This document shows, one piece after another, positions 32,768 through 43,589 of a DNA stretch of 64,000 nt. Each line of letters opens with the position of its first letter. Within the stretch, counting starts at the first letter, position 1. The stretch comes from Neoceratodus forsteri (lineage: Eukaryota > Chordata > Ceratodontiformes > Ceratodontidae): positions 1,188,403,001-1,188,467,000 of the forward strand of contig CM028132.1 in NCBI GenBank assembly GCA_016271365.2. The letters run 5' to 3'. The translations under genes were made by a program, and so were the position numbers. Below the pieces are notes generated by a model. It was not told where the DNA came from, did not search any database, and worked only from the letters and a program-made list of their open reading frames with translations.

Positions 32768-35564
32768 TTACCAGCAAACTGGCAGCCAGAGCAGTCTGCA
32801 GAGCACAGGCATTATATGACTGGACCTAGAAGAACCAGTCAACAGCTTGGCTGCCGCATTCTGCACTAGCTGCAGGCAGCGAATCTCAACCCCTGGTAGC
32901 CCAAGGTAAAGGGCATTGTAGTAGTCAAGGCGGGAGGTAACGAAAGCGTGGACCAAAGTAGAAAGATCGTCTGGAGGAACCAGGTGCTTCACCAAGGCAA
33001 TGTTCCTCAGATGGTAAAAAGAGGTTTTGACAACCACTGACACCTGAGATTTAAATGTCAGACAGTCATCAAACACAACACCCAGGTTCTGCACCCGGTT
33101 TGAGGTAGTCAGCTGGACACCCCCAAGCCATAAACCCGAGGGTGATTCGGCTAACAAACCCACCTCCCAGTGACCCTGGTCCACAACCGACACCTCCGTT
33201 TTTTTCCGGGTTCAACCGCAGCCAACTCACATTCATCCAATCTTGGATCTCAGCAGGACAGTTGTTAAAGACCATGTACATCTGGGTATCATCTGCATAG
33301 CAGTGAAAACCCAGGCCATACCACCTAATAATCGCTCCTAACGGCAGCATATACACTGCAAACAACATGGGTGCCAAAATGGAACCCTGCGGTACCCCGT
33401 AGGATAGGGAAACTGATGCTGAGAAAAAAATCCCAAACACCATCCTCTGAGTCCTACCCTCAAGGTAAGATCGAAACCAGCTGAGGACTGTATCAGACAG
33501 TCCACAAATAGATTGCAAACGTTCCCATAGCACACCATGGTCCACAGTGTCAAATGCTGCAGAGAGGATCAAGAAGGACCAAGATGGAACCGGTCCTTCG
33601 ATCTCTCACTATTAGGAGGTCATTTAGTACCCGAACAAGTGCTGTCTTGGTACTATGCCTTTTCCTAAATACAGACTGGAGAGAATCATAGACATTGTGG
33701 CTGGTCAAATGTTCATCCAACTGCAATGCAACCACCTTCTCAATAACCTTACCCACAAAGGGTAAGTTAGAGACAGGCCTGTAGTTTGCCAGACAGTCGG
33801 GTCCAAGGAGGACTTCTTAAGAAGGGGCTGAACCACAGCCTCCTTAAGAGGATTTGAAAAAATCCCCCTCTCCAAGGACCTCCAGACTATCTCAGCAAGG
33901 ACCGGGCCAATTTTATCCACACAACCCACTAAGAGATGTGTGGGGCCCGGGTCCAAACCACAGTTGGTCGGACGCAGTGATTGGATGATCATCACAATGT
34001 CACTGATTGTGGGGAGGCTGAAGTCAGACCTCACAAACTGGGTGTCCAACATCTCCTGCCGACCATCACAACTCCCATTTGAGAGGGTCAAGCGGACATC
34101 AGATCTGATTTTGGCAACCTTATGTGCAAAGAACAGAGCAAACTCCTCACACCGTTATTGAGAAAAGGCTCTTCTGGGCAGAAGACAGATTGGATTGCAC
34201 AATCTGTCCACAGTCCGGAAGAGCTGAGCTGGTCTATTCTGTGCAGCTGCAATCTCTCTGGACAGAAATTCTGCCTTCTTATGAGAGATTGCAGATTGAT
34301 AGACCACATAGTGGTTCATCAAACTAAGTTTGTCACCATCCAGACCTGACCTCCGCCAGCACCTCGCCAACCTTCGTCCAACTCTCCTCAACTCCCTCAG
34401 AGTCTCATCAAACCAAGGAGACCTGGGGCGGAGAGTGAGAGGATGAACACGAACAGGAGCAATGGAATCCAGGGCCCCTGCCACCACCTTATTATAGGCT
34501 AGTACCAGCTCTCCTGGATCCATGCAATCTCTTGGTAAGCCCAATAGGTCCAGCACTGCCATCAGGTCATCCGGGTAGACACTCCTTGAAGGGCAGTACC
34601 GGACCATTTCCATAGGGGCTGACCTACTAGGGGTGGCCTCAAAACTGAACCCAATGGAGTGATGGTCTCACCATCCAACTGGTTCCACCACCAAGTCGAA
34701 TATCTCCATCCCCAAAAGGGACACCAAATCCAATGAATGACCACCAATTGGGGTCAAGGAGGAAATAACCTATGTGAAGCCCAGTGAAATCATTAACTGG
34801 AGGAAGTCTTGACCAAAACGTGAGAGTTCATCGTCGACCCAGGCATTGAAGTCTCCCCGGAACCAAACATCTGGGGGACCCCAATGTCAGGGCGACAATG
34901 AAGTCTGCGACTTCCCGCAGGAGAACATTCTCATCACCTGGTAGACAGTATACGAGAAGTATCCTGCGCCCCACACCCTCGCCTAAAATGCATTCAAAGA
35001 ATTTGGTAGTTCCCACTGGTACCTCCACTAGGCCTAGTCCTGATCTAAAACAGATAGCAACACCTTCACCCCTATGATCCACCCTCGGGCGGTGTATCAC
35101 TGAGTACCTGGCTGGAACTGCTGCCACCAGAACTGGTCCAGCATTCTCATCCAGCCAGGTCTCAGTGATGCACGCCAGGTCAGATGACCCAACAAAATCA
35201 GCTATAATAGCAGTCTTGTTCTTAATAAACCTGGCGTTGCACAACACCGCTTGAGTAGGATGAGCCTCCAAGGATGACTGTGCTATCTGCTGATTATAGT
35301 CAGAACCCTTGGGTATGGGCACCAGACAGGGAGAACCCTTTTCCTGGGCCCATTTTGCCATTGGGCGTCTCCACTATCCCTATCCGCCCACTCCTTTCCA
35401 TTCCCCCTCCAGACCCAGCCCTCGTCCTCCTCCTTCTTCCAACAATTCCCAGAGCCTGTAGACCTTTGGCAGAATGGAGGGACAAGAAAAAGGATGAAGG
35501 TCCCTGAGCCTGAAGGGGAGTAATACCCGACTGTCCTTGTGTTATCCCAACACTTAATTAACAC
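32768..35564 (-). pseudogene. L2 ORF2 (endonuclease and reverse transcriptase)
   Basis: Minus strand. Endonuclease: ACITETWLDENAGPVLVAAV, YSVIHRPRVDHRGEGVAICF, LLVYCLPGDENVLLREV, then PGRLQCLG where a GDFN box is expected. The linker is at 34155-34613. RT: GLSLTYPLWVRLLRRWL (broken), QSVFRKRHSTKTALVRVLND, AAFDTVDHGVLWERLQS, SYGVPQGSILAPMLFAVYML, PLGAIIRWYGLGFHCYADDT (YADD at 33288-33299), and the NLGVVFDDCLTFKSQVSVVV, AAKLLTGSSRSSHI end. This set, notably PLG-IIR---HCYADDTQ, is the L2 clade. Five or more frames are needed, so it is inactive. Confidence 0.85.
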
Positions 35565-37202
35565 AACAAATAAATAATCCTAATTAAAAATTAACCCACC
35601 TCTTAAAGCTTAAATAAATACTAAGCCCTTTATAATAAAATAAAATATAATATAAAGAAACCACAAACCTCAAACTATTGATTTAAGGGCTCTCACCCCC
35701 TAAACCCGAACAAAAAATATAATCAGATACAACAAAACACTAACTAAATTCCCCCTCCCCATCCAGTCCTCTCATCACTGGGGAAGAGAGGTAAAACAAT
35801 ATACATTAAAGTAATTAGATAATTAATTAATTAATTCCCTCCCCACCCAGTCCTCTCACCACTGGGAAGAGAGGAAAATACTCAAACTATAAACAAGTAA
35901 ATAACTAAGTAAATAGCTGGATACAGTGTTCTCTCACCATCCAAATATCCAGACAATAAAAAATATTACAAACCAATTCCTTTAATCCAAACTAAATATC
36001 TATAAGTTAAAAAGGGCTAAAATCTAAAAATCAAATATTCAACACAGTTTCACCAAGCTCTGAGTTAGCCAGTAACCAGTTCACCCCTCTCACAAGTGAA
36101 GACCAGTTCAATAATGCAGATCGCTCTTATTAAGCTCAAAATAAGTCAGAACTTGTCTGTCCAAAAAATAATAATACAGGTTTCCAAATAAGCTCTCACT
36201 TTCACTTGAAAAGCGGCAGACCTCAAGCAGAAGTCTTATATTCAAAGTACATAGGAGCAGTCTGCAATTAAAGTTCCCTGTGCAAACCCACAGAACAGGG
36301 AAAAATCCAAAATATCCAACTAAAATTAAAAACTCACGACTGGAACCAGATACAATGGAGCAGAGGAAATCACCAGGATGCCCAGAGGAAAAAAGTTTGG
36401 TTCCTTCACACAGTCAGAGGACGAGAGTTCAATTCCTCCATACAGCCAGCTAGTTCATTATATGGCTTCAGGAAGATCCCCACCCCTAACCCGATCCCTC
36501 TTTCCAGATCTGCTCACTGCAACGGCTGCCTGCCAGCTACCGAGCGGTGAAAGCAGAAGAGTCGAGAGTTTAGGCGCCCTATGGCAGGGGCACCATGGCT
36601 CACCACTGGCTCGAGGTCAGAGCCAGGAAAGGATCTCCCCCGAATCCTCCAAAATTCCCTCAGGTCCAGTGCAGCAAAACACTCCACACTCCTGGCTGCT
36701 TACTACAAAAGTTCAGAGCAGCAAAAAGCACTCCTCGGTCTGTAAACAGAAGTGCAGGCATCCTTCTCTGAAATACGCGCACAGAAACAACCACGTAGTC
36801 CGTCTGCCTGCCTGCTCTTGGCAGCACACTCGTTGTGCTCCACTCCTTACTGCTTCTCGCTGCACGCCCAGGCACTCCTCGCTACTCCTTAGTCCACCTC
36901 AGACCACTTTCACATTCCGACTCTGGGGCTCCATTCACTCCACTCTTCGCTCCAGTTCCTGGTTCGAATCCAGATTCCTACAACCTTGGTCCTCAGACAC
37001 GTTATTCAGGGGAAACGAAACATGGTTCAAAGTCCCAAAAAAGAAACGATAACAAACGGTAAAATCAACTGAAATAGAGTAAAACTAAATGGATTAAACA
37101 AACAAAAATGAGTTAAACAAATAAAATAACTATTAAATAAACTTTAAAACAAAAGTCTAACTCCTGTTCCTGAGGGCTAGCCCAGCGTGGCTGACATCTT
37201 GA
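35565..37202 (-). other. L2 5' region
   Basis: About 1.6 kb upstream of ORF2 within the L2 TSDs. It is AT-rich at 35560-36050, mixed further out. A segment of about 45 bp around CCAGTCCTCTCATCACTGGG at 35757-35800 is repeated at 35838-35880, giving a tandem pair. A plus-strand frame at 36378-37052 has no family resemblance and I do not call it. It probably served as 5' UTR and promoter. Confidence 0.5.
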
Positions 37203-37211
37203 TTCAGTCTC

Positions 37212-37880
37212 TCCTCATAGAGCTCCTTGTGCAAACCTTGCACCCTTTTAGTTGCTCTCTTGTGGACCACCTCAACCCTGTCTGTGCCCTTTCAGTGGTG
37301 CGGTCTCCAAAACTGGACACAGTACTCAGTGTGGTGTAGCACCAAGAAGCGATGCAGCGGTAACACCAGCTCCCACCTCCTGTTGGAGATACCCCACCTT
37401 ATGCACCCTAGCATCCCACTAGCCCTACCCACTGCTTTGTCACACTACCCTGCCACTTTGAGGTCCTCTGATATGATAACCCCAAGATCCCTTTCCTGTA
37501 TAGTGACTGTCAGTACCTCCCTCTGCCAACTCTGATTCTCAGTGCCTGAGTTTTCTATGCCTTTGGTGCATGATTTTTGCAGTTTTTGACATTGAACCCC
37601 AACTACCATGTTTCTGACCACTCCTCGACTTTCCTAGGATTCCTGCACATTTTTCTCCACCCCGAGTGTCCACCTTAATGCAGAAACTGGTGTCATCTGT
37701 ACAAAGGCATACCTTCTCTTTCAGTTCCTCTGCAATGTCCCATATGAAGACATTGAAGAGAACTGGTCCCACTACCAAGCTCTGTGGTACCTCTCTGATC
37801 ACTCTAATATCTAAAAGGGGTTCTTATACCGACATCCTGGATTATAACCTTGTTCTCCCTTTTGGTCTCATACTGTAGCT
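37212..37880 (-). pseudogene. CR1 LINE, RT part (continuation of 31922-32368)
   Basis: Minus-strand reading LVVGPVLFNVFIWDIAEELK, VCLCTDDTSFCIKVDT (the RT box is CTDD rather than FADD/YADD), then HKRATKRVQGLHKELYEER running into the TSD. The pattern VPQG--LGP-LF---INDI and the -RATK-V-GL---YEER- block are CR1. It is 5'-truncated near 37880, where Tx1-like ORF1 sequence takes over. Confidence 0.8.
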
Positions 37881-37884
37881 TGCA

Positions 37885-38466
37885 GTGTCTGTGCCTTGGA
37901 GTCAGATGAATATTCCAAAATTGAGGGAGCAAAAGAGGAAGCTTCAGAGTCATCCTCCTCCTCCTCAGTGTCTCCCTGGTGTTTCTGTTTGCTTAAGGCA
38001 CTGAAACAGTTATGGTTCAGGAGGTGGGGAAGTTTTCACAAACTTCAGTTTTTGGTTTTGGGAGTGCCCTTTCCATTGTCTGAATAACACAGCTGTCTCC
38101 TGGTCAATAGGCAGAGGAGGAGGTAGAGACCTGTTGGTTATAGTAGTAACTTCACAGGGAGGTACCTCCACCATGAACGACTGTACTGAAGAGCATGGGT
38201 TCTCTGAAAGGGACGCCTGTTTTGGGGGGACAATTGGGGTATGGGTAGAAACAGGAACTCATACGGGACTTCCCTATCTAGGGATATGGGGCCATCCTGT
38301 CTGGTGGTGCAGGCATATGGATTACTTTAGGAGGATGATGTAAAGTCGGGGAACCAGCAGCTGGCTCCTGTTCAGGCCTGAGTGAAGAGGGAGATTGGTG
38401 CCATTCATTAAGGAGTGGTGGGGTCTGTCTGGGATTATGTGCCAGAGCTTGACTTTCAGGTATCAC
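37885..38466 (-). pseudogene. Tx1-like LINE no. 1: ORF1 C-terminal acidic/Pro-rich tail
   Basis: Minus-strand frames: Pro/Ser-rich SQALAHNPRQTPPLLNEWHQ, SPSSLRPEQEPAAGSPTLHH, then near 37900-37990 GDTEEEEDDSEASSFAPSIL EYSSDSK. The GDTE-acidic-Ser order repeats what follows the zinc knuckles in Tx1-like no. 2 (WGDTEDDSDVCSVLSSQPD at 57.4 kb), which is the main reason for the call. Several stops. It lies between the V-SINE at 38468 and the CR1. Confidence 0.55.
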
Positions 38467-38467
38467 A

Positions 38468-38720
38468 GTGTCAGTAGTTTATCAGACTGCACACTCACCT
38501 CTGAGGCCGGAAGATCAAAAAGTTGTGGGTTCTACCCTCACACCTGGAAGTTGCAGTAAAATCCCAATACTGACACTGTAGTGCAGCATGAGGGGGATAA
38601 TGTACTACTGAGGTGCTGTCTTATGGATGAGACATTAAACTGAGGTTTCACCTGCCTGTTATGGTGGCTGTTCAGGTGGACATTAAAGATCTGCAAACCA
38701 AGACTGCCCCACGACTGGGT
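38468..38720 (+). mobile_element. V-SINE-type SINE, copy B
   Basis: tRNA-like head with AGTTTATCAGACTGCACAC and B-box-like TTGTGGGTTCTACCC. The central block TGCTGTCTTATGGATGAGAC then ATTAAACTGAGGTTTCACC and CAGGTGGACATTAAAGATC matches the copies at 15737 and 48950. The 3' end is not clear beyond 38700. It interrupts the Tx1-like ORF1. Confidence 0.65.
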
Positions 38721-39034
38721 GTGCAAAACGAGACACAATGTATGCAAACCAACACTCCACCACTACCCACTGCCAGACAAACACCATAAAGCATCAATTT
38801 TCTTACAAAAACAGATAGTTTCATTAATCAGAAAGTGTGCTGACCTCTTACCATGGACACATGAAACCAGGGAAATGCCGATGGGACCCTACAAACTCCT
38901 TTACCAGTTTCCAGGTGAACAGATAAGGAGAGTAAAGGAGTATTTTGCTACCATTTTTGACTGAAATACTCCCACTTTCTGATTTTAGGAAGTTTTTTCC
39001 CACCATACAAATTTACAAGATGTGGGACAAATGT
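38721..39034. other. Unassigned, probably decayed Tx1-like ORF1
   Basis: About 310 bp between the V-SINE and a family A fragment. No motif was recognised. By position it should be part of ORF1 between the acidic tail and the zinc knuckles. Confidence 0.3.
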
Positions 39035-39607
39035 GCAAAGTTGGAAGTACCATGAGATGCTGTCCACTGTCACACTTCACAAGGACAACGCTCTTTCGCT
39101 TATCGAGCGCCACTCTGGTTCAATGGCCTCAGCCCAACCATCTCCTCTGCCCCAACTATTGGTATGTTTAAAACTAGGCTCCGGGACTATCTCACTACCA
39201 ACAGCTCCTGTGACTGCCCAACTTAACCTTGTTCTCCACTTCCCTTTCTGCTCTAGTTGTCCCCCCCCACTGGATTCTACCCTCACATCTTGGTATATCC
39301 AATGCTGCACTTTTCACCCTCTTGCCACCCTTCCTACATGCCTTCTCCCCCCAACCTCTTCCCTCTCCCTATGACTCTGGCACTTCTTATCTGTTGTCTA
39401 TCTTCTCGGACAAATGCCGCTGGCTGCCTTGTTACAATGCTACCCTTGAACTGTATTAATCTGTACTCTGTTTGCAATGTCCACATTGTTGTAATGCCTG
39501 TCTTGATGTTCCCCATAATTTGTATTTCTCTGACGTGGAACCTTTGTAAAAGAGCCATGGCTCAAAGGTATTTGTAATCCTAGACTTGATAAATAAATAA
39601 ATAAAAT
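39035..39607 (+). pseudogene. Family A LINE, 3' fragment
   Basis: Plus-strand reading SFAYRAPLWFNGLSPTISSA, TIGMFKTRLRDYLTTNSS: the C-terminal RAP-LWN-LP-----S---FK--L--L block common to CR1/L2-group ORF2. The 3' end has an inverted pair (AAAAGAGCCATGGCTCAAAG) and a (AAATA/TAAA)n tail at 39588-39605, as in the copy ending at 20668. It is inserted opposite to the Tx1-like ORF1 around it. Confidence 0.65.
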
Positions 39608-40090
39608 GCTAATAGCCATGGCACTATACAGGAACTTGTAGAGGTGGGGACAGGAGTTGCTCACTGGCTGGTTAGAAGGACTGTTGCAACATGACAGTGT
39701 TAAAAATAAGGTCACAGTATGACTCCACAGCAGTATTAGATAGTCAATGACTGCTGGCATCCAGTGGGATTGCAACTTGGCTTAGATGTGGGGGGTACGA
39801 GATGGGTCAGTGGATGACAGTACTACCATTCGGATGAAAATACTACCAGGTGTAAATACTGCTGAGTCCTAAAACTTATCTGGACCACTGCCAGTTTCAC
39901 TACAGCATCATCAGGGAGTGACCTACACACAGTGATACCAAGCTTTTAAATTCCACATCTAAAGGTATATACCCAGGTTAAACCCAACAGTGAAAACATA
40001 TGTAATTTAACAGCGTGACAAAACTTCAGTAATACAAAAACACTGTGCATAATATAAGGACAGGCCATGGTTTGACAGCAATATGTAAAT
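39608..40090. other. Unassigned
   Basis: About 480 bp without a recognised feature, between the family A fragment and the zinc-knuckle segment. Confidence 0.3.
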
Positions 40091-40770
40091 TCAAATTTGA
40101 AAAAATCTAATATAATCTGATTCAATTTCAGTTAGTTTCCATCTGTATCCCCCCCCCCACACACACACACACGTGAGGCTGAACATAGGCAGAATTATAG
40201 CCCTCCTTTCTTGGGCAACAAAAACTAAATTAATAAATCTCCTCTTGGTTCTACATGCCTTGTCCACTTGATTTTGTGCTGCCCATGGATACTGCCTACA
40301 CAAATGCCCCACCTCATCACACAAATTGCAACATAGAAGGTTAGGATTTTGTAAGCTGATGTGCCCATATTCCATGCAGAGATTGCACTTCGGTCTGTCA
40401 CATGTTGAACTCAGATGGGTTTTGGCCACACATTTATGGCTAGTCCTGGGTTGTTCAGGGTAAAAACAGAGACCACAATCCCTTCCAGTGTGGAAACTCC
40501 CTGGTAAGTGGCACACACTCTTATTTGCCTATTTCGGTTTCACTTTCATCCGTCATCCCACAGTCCATACACAGAGCCCAGTATCGGAGCTGGATGGTCA
40601 AATACTTCACATCATTGGTAAAGCCAATACATTATACAAGGGTCAGAAATAGTAACCCCCTCCCTCTGAAAAAGCAGGGATATTGTCTTCACAGTAAGCT
40701 TAGGGGAATGGTAACGAAAGGCAGCCACTGTGGGAACCTTTAAGTTGTTCATAATTATGCCAGAATTTCT
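40091..40770 (-). pseudogene. Tx1-like LINE no. 1: ORF1 zinc-knuckle region
   Basis: Minus-strand reading GVTISDPCIMYWL, GSVYGLWDDG, HLPGSFHTGRDCGLCFYPEQ and PRTSHKCVAKTHLSSTC, then CNLCMEYGHISLQNPN and CCNLCDEVGHLCRQYPWAAQ. The C-x2-C-x4-H-type knuckles after an FYPGQP-like segment are the hallmark of Tx1-group ORF1 nucleic-acid-binding proteins, and also of the vertebrate protein ZCCHC3. Some knuckle residues are lost (first Cys of knuckle 1, last Cys of knuckle 2). Homologous to 57.9-58.4 kb. Confidence 0.7.
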
Positions 40771-42125
40771 GCAAAGAGATCACATTCTTAAAATTAATAT
40801 TAAAGATCGAATCTCCTGAAACAAGAATCAATGCATATAAGTCCACTGCCACAAAACCAATAGACACCTTGTAAAGAGTTCAAATGACAAACAGGTTTGT
40901 CCGGTGTAGTTACCATGCCACCCTAAGTCTAACAGTGTTTCTTCACTGTGCCTGTTCCCTTGGACTGTAAAAAGGTCCACCGTGTGGAAATGTCCCTGTT
41001 GCTGTCCTCAAGTGACCTGAGTCCCTTTTGCTTCCCTGACAGGCCTTCCCCTGTATTCATCAGGTGTGCTGCAGTTTCAGAGTGGGCTGTAGGATGGTGT
41101 TGACTCAAAGTTTTTCAGCCTGTGTTGTTGTAGGCACCATTGCTACCCCAATTGTCTGCTTTGCAAACTGCTCAGTCGATATCGGAGAAGTATTTCCTAA
41201 GGTCTTGGGGTTTGGTGTATTGATTTGGGGAAAAACAAATGTGCAGACTCTGGACTTGACTCTGTTATGGGAGATTTCTGTATATGGTCAGCAGTCTGTT
41301 CTGGGAAGACAGCTCTCTCTCTGGGGTATGGCAGTACCCCTGTCATAGATGTGGACAAGGCCTCAGCAGTAAACTGTTTAGTGGCAGTAGGGGAAGCAGT
41401 ACCGACAGTTATGCATGAAGGTAGATGTTTGGCAGGAGTTACAGACATTTTACGAGGTAGAGGACTTACTTGTACTCCTGCCAATGCCTTGATCTCTGTC
41501 TCAGTGGGTATTGTCTTAGAGATCCATTGATGACCATCAAAAAATTGTTCCCAGCCAGCAGCTCGCAGAGCTGCTTCAGGGTTCCACTGATTCTCCAATC
41601 TGGCAGTCTAGGTGGGTTTGGGATAACCGTGGTGCAAACCAAGCACCATGTTTGCATCTGCTCACTCTTAACAGGCTGCCTCCTTTAAAGGTGCCACTGT
41701 AAGCATGCCGGCAATCAGCGAATCAGCTGGATGAGGCATAGTTGCTGTTGACAGCCTGAAACTTCTGCACAATCATTCCTGAGCAAGTTTTTCAACTTCT
41801 TCAGCTAGAAGCTGAAGAAGATGAGCTTTTCTGTCTGACTTCACTTCTGTGAGGCCATCGTCGATAAACTGATTCCTTCCATCTCCTTTGCTGAGGAGCC
41901 TGATAATATTTTACAACTTCCTTTTTTTTTTCCACATTTTGTTGTACCAAGGATTTAAGGTCTCATTCCATAGTCACATTACTGAAGAAGAAGACTGCAT
42001 ATCACAGGTTGGTGCTGGCTGAGAATCCATTGTTCCCTCTGGAACAGAGTATTTTTCAGTATCAGCAGCTCTACCTCCTCCAGATTCCGTTATCTTAACT
42101 GGACAGCAAAACTGATAAAGGTCAC
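40771..42125 (-). pseudogene. Tx1-like LINE no. 1: ORF1 N-terminal part
   Basis: Minus-strand frames: near 42080 ITESGGGRAADTEKYSVPEG, MDSQPAPTCDMQSSSS; near 41600 MENQWNPEAALRAAGWEQFF, DGHQWISKTIPTETEIKALA; then a Thr/Ser/Pro-rich stretch to 41200. Low complexity and no known fold. It is assigned because it lies directly upstream of the zinc-knuckle region and its start abuts another Tx1 tail in the same way as the ORF1 at 61549. Confidence 0.45.
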
Positions 42126-42144
42126 TATACTGACTAAGCAGGGG

Positions 42145-42480
42145 TGTTTTTTAATTAAAATAAATATAAACAGAAACATAATTATGAAGAAAAGGAGACA
42201 AACTAAACTACAAAACACAAACCAATACAGGCTTTAAATTAACAAAACATTTAAAAAATTATCATGGTAACTATAAACAAAAGAAGTTGTATAAGAAAAA
42301 CACTTGAGAAGGGAACAAAAGAGAATAACCAAATCAAAATATACTGTATTGTACATACTAAAGTACAGCACCATATCTAACAATAACAGTTTAAACAAGC
42401 CTATATTTTTTGTAAAAGAAAACCAGCAGTCACATTTTAGTTGGGAAGATTTAAAACTACAAAAAAACTGCAGTGCTTCC
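42145..42480 (-). repeat. Tx1-like 3' tail fragment
   Basis: An A-rich stretch whose complement ends TTTTAATTAAAAAACACCCC. It resembles the 3' end of Tx1-like no. 1 at 15976-16150 (AATTAAAACAAAATGAACC versus AATTAAAATAAATATAAAC on the plus strand). It ends just where the 5' end of Tx1-like no. 1 begins, giving a head-to-tail junction at about 42130. Confidence 0.45.
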
Positions 42481-42552
42481 AGAGTGCCCTAGCCTTGAGT
42501 GTGTGAAAAACCTTTTCAGCCTGCACCCTAACATGTTGTAGGGAGCTAATAA

Positions 42553-43575
42553 AATTTTGGAATATGGTAGAAGCCATTTAATTGGGACATGGATGATGGG
42601 GGTGTCTGTTTTATTGGGACATGCCCCCGGCAACTGATTAAGTGGCAATACATACAAATGGACCTTGTATATGTTTAAAGGGGCAGGGACACCAGATTAA
42701 TGGAATGATTCACAGGACAGTTCACAGGCTGAGCAAGCAGTGATGGACTGACAAGTATGTGTGAATGTGTACATTGCTCATCCCCCACTTTCTAGTGAGC
42801 AGTATCTGTGTGTCCTGTAGGGCCTTTGAGAGGGTTGGGGAGCAGGGAATAATTCCTGGGGCCTAGCACAAAGAGGGGCCCAGTTCACCCAGCATACTAT
42901 ATGCAGAAAAATAGGCTGCAAGCTGGTAGGGGCCCCAGAGTCTGAACTTTACCCGGGGCCCGGAATTCAAGGGGCCTGGTGTCCTGTACTATTGTTTATC
43001 TTCTGTTTGCTGAGTCCTCTTCTGGCAACAGCTGAAGAAATATAACTAAATAAAATCATTTAGTCACATTTGCTATAGAGCTGCTGGGACAGGCTTCATC
43101 ATGCCAGCGATTTTTTTTTTGCATTGCCACTATCACTTAGCTCACACCCGACTGCAAATGAGTTTACCCTTCCAGCAGTCACTGACATTTGCCAATTTTG
43201 CAAGGTTTCCTGTCCCCTGTTGCTGTAAAAGGGATGAGTTTTCTTTTTTTACAGTCACCTCCATTTGCCGATTTTCACTGTTCCCTCCTCCCTGCTTCTG
43301 TAAGCTGTACCAGGACGTCTTACCTCTGCTTACCTCCCGTCTAACTGTAATCAGTTGAAAGAGTGAATAGCAAGTAGCAAATCAGTTGAAAGAGTAAATA
43401 GTAAGTACAGTTCTGTACGACAAAGGAGACTGGGCATCAGGGTGAGTAAAACAAGCTCTGAGACTGGCCACAGTACATAACATAGAGGCTTCTGTTACTA
43501 GGGATAGTCACTTAATTGGGGCAAACCCACCACCAGGGCATCCCAATTCTGTGGCTTCATCTGTATTTCTTGAGG
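42553..43575. mobile_element. Possible DNA element with degenerate inverted ends
   Basis: The left segment GAAGCCATTTAATTGGGACA and, on the complement of the right end, GAAGCCACAGAATTGGGATG are similar and inverted. GATGATGGGGGTG and GGTGGTGGGTTTG follow them. The interior (about 900 bp) has no ORF of note. It lies between a Tx1 tail and the next Tx1 3' end. The match is imperfect and no TSD was fixed, so this is tentative. Confidence 0.3.
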
Positions 43576-43589
43576 TGTTGGTGTTTTTT

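Larger units (their letters stand above)
32369..37202 (-). mobile_element. L2-clade LINE, about 4.83 kb, nested in CR1
   Basis: Flanked by a perfect 9-bp TSD, TTCAGTCTC, at 32360-32368 and 37203-37211. Across it the CR1 reading (YEER-LKDLNMYILEEK) is continuous. The minus-strand 3' end is AAATAAAGAGTGATTTGATT, i.e. a short (TGATT)n tail as L2 elements have microsatellite-like tails. The body is one ORF2 (about 32768-35400) preceded by about 1.7 kb of 5' sequence. With TSDs at both ends and a long 5' region it appears full length. Confidence 0.88.

Noticed and set aside
36378..37052. 224-codon plus-strand frame
   Set aside because: It is antisense to the L2 5' region and inside the L2 TSDs, with Ser/Pro/Arg-rich composition and no family motif. 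Most likely chance.
36960..37202. Possible promoter for a host gene upstream of the L2
   Set aside because: It is bounded by the L2 TSD, so it is the L2 5' end rather than a host promoter.
39077..39775. Several frames on both strands around a family A 3' end
   Set aside because: They fall in the 3' UTR and adjacent unassigned DNA. Only the short plus-strand ORF2 C-terminus is supported.
40141..40175. C8/(CA)n tract as a regulatory site
   Set aside because: A simple repeat in a decayed LINE ORF with no sign of function.
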